Below are positions 63,867 through 64,000 of a stretch of 64,000 nt of DNA, piece after piece. The number at the start of each line of letters is the position of its first letter. Position 1 is the first letter of the stretch. Location: the NCBI RefSeq assembly GCF_001633105.1, contig NZ_LUKZ01000019.1:96424-160423 (forward strand), read 5' to 3'. The translations under genes and the position numbers were made by a program. Below the pieces are notes generated by a model that saw only the letters and a program-made list of their open reading frames with translations, searched no databases and was not told where the DNA came from. The stretch comes from Acidovorax sp. GW101-3H11. GTDB lineage: Bacteria; Pseudomonadota; Gammaproteobacteria; Burkholderiales; Burkholderiaceae_C.

Positions 63867-64000
63867 CTAAACCCTGATGCCCAGGACATGGGCCAGATAG
63901 CCCACATCCCAGCCCGCTCGCTTGCGCTTGGCCTGCACCCCCACCTTCACCGAGGTGTCGCTCTTGAGCACCTGCAGCGCCATGCGCCGCAGCAGCGTCT
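63867..64000 (-). mobile_element. 3' end of a probable ISAs1-type transposase gene
   Basis: Minus strand, cut by the window edge; 44 residues are visible. They end LLRRMALQVLKSDTSVKVGV, then QAKRKRAGWDVGYLAHVLGI, and stop at 63869. This resembles the C-terminus of ISAs1-family DDE transposases (ALxxLK...K-K-RxxAGWDxxYLxxxLG). No terminal inverted repeat can be confirmed here. The identification rests on a short stretch recognised from memory. Confidence 0.6.

Overview
The window is high-GC, gene-dense bacterial DNA. Gene content and family resemblance point to a betaproteobacterium of the Comamonadaceae, Acidovorax-like: an FNR/hemN/FixH block, a zapB-zapA-6S RNA block, Bug-type solute-binding proteins, and a dispersed AGCTAT-containing repeat that I recognise from that family. 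This assignment is by recognition, not by a search.

Layout. 1-3657: tail of a cytochrome cbb3 (cco/fixH) locus with the oxygen sensor FNR, anaerobic coproporphyrinogen oxidase HemN behind an FNR box, and a TauE-like membrane protein. 3905-7644: a translationally coupled HD-GYP plus PAS-GGDEF-EAL pair (c-di-GMP turnover). 7708-9497 (minus): TauE/SafE permease, 6S RNA, zapA and a zapB-like gene. 9545-28111: one large, mostly overlapping plus-strand corrinoid operon behind a cobalamin riboswitch: btuB, cobB, cobU, btuFCD, an ExbB-like channel, a DUF2149 protein, a CobN-like protein with signal peptide and C-terminal membrane anchor, cobO, cbiB, cobC, a HipA-like kinase with a DUF3037 partner, cobQ and cobT. 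28125-29321 (minus): a diguanylate cyclase. 29593-35684: a spermidine/putrescine-type ABC importer with its GntR regulator and an Asp/Glu-racemase-family protein. 35739-36355: an AbrB-Doc toxin-antitoxin pair. 36451-42720: nth, a LysR regulator, an amidase, a Bug protein, a GyrI-like protein, an aminotransferase and slyX. 42730-45514: TetR and divergent fadH. 45633-47504 (minus): a 3'-5' exonuclease and a lone pstS. 47813-51535: chemoreceptor, small ORF, PAS-GGDEF and DUF6172. 51587-54884: a DEAD-box helicase, DUF2721, an SUI1 factor, DUF3820 and small proteins. 54921-56769: a nitric-oxide module (group III truncated haemoglobin, RIC/YtfE, divergent NsrR). 56822-60447 (minus): AraC regulator and a two-subunit molybdenum hydroxylase. 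60615-64000 (minus): thioredoxin-like protein, serB, DUF3149, a hydrolase, a CbiM-like permease and the 3' end of a probable ISAs1-type transposase.

How it works together. The central corrinoid operon combines outer-membrane uptake (BtuB), periplasmic capture and inner-membrane import (BtuFCD), and assembly steps (CobB, CobO, CobQ, CbiB, CobC, CobU, CobT). No corrin-ring genes and no CobS are visible here, so the locus looks built for importing and finishing incomplete corrinoids. The odd parts are the exported CobN-like protein with its ExbB/DUF2149 partners and the kinase/DUF3037 pair whose start and stop codons interlock with the B12 genes. The best candidates for something undescribed are those two modules and the dispersed repeat that is read in frame inside three corrinoid genes.
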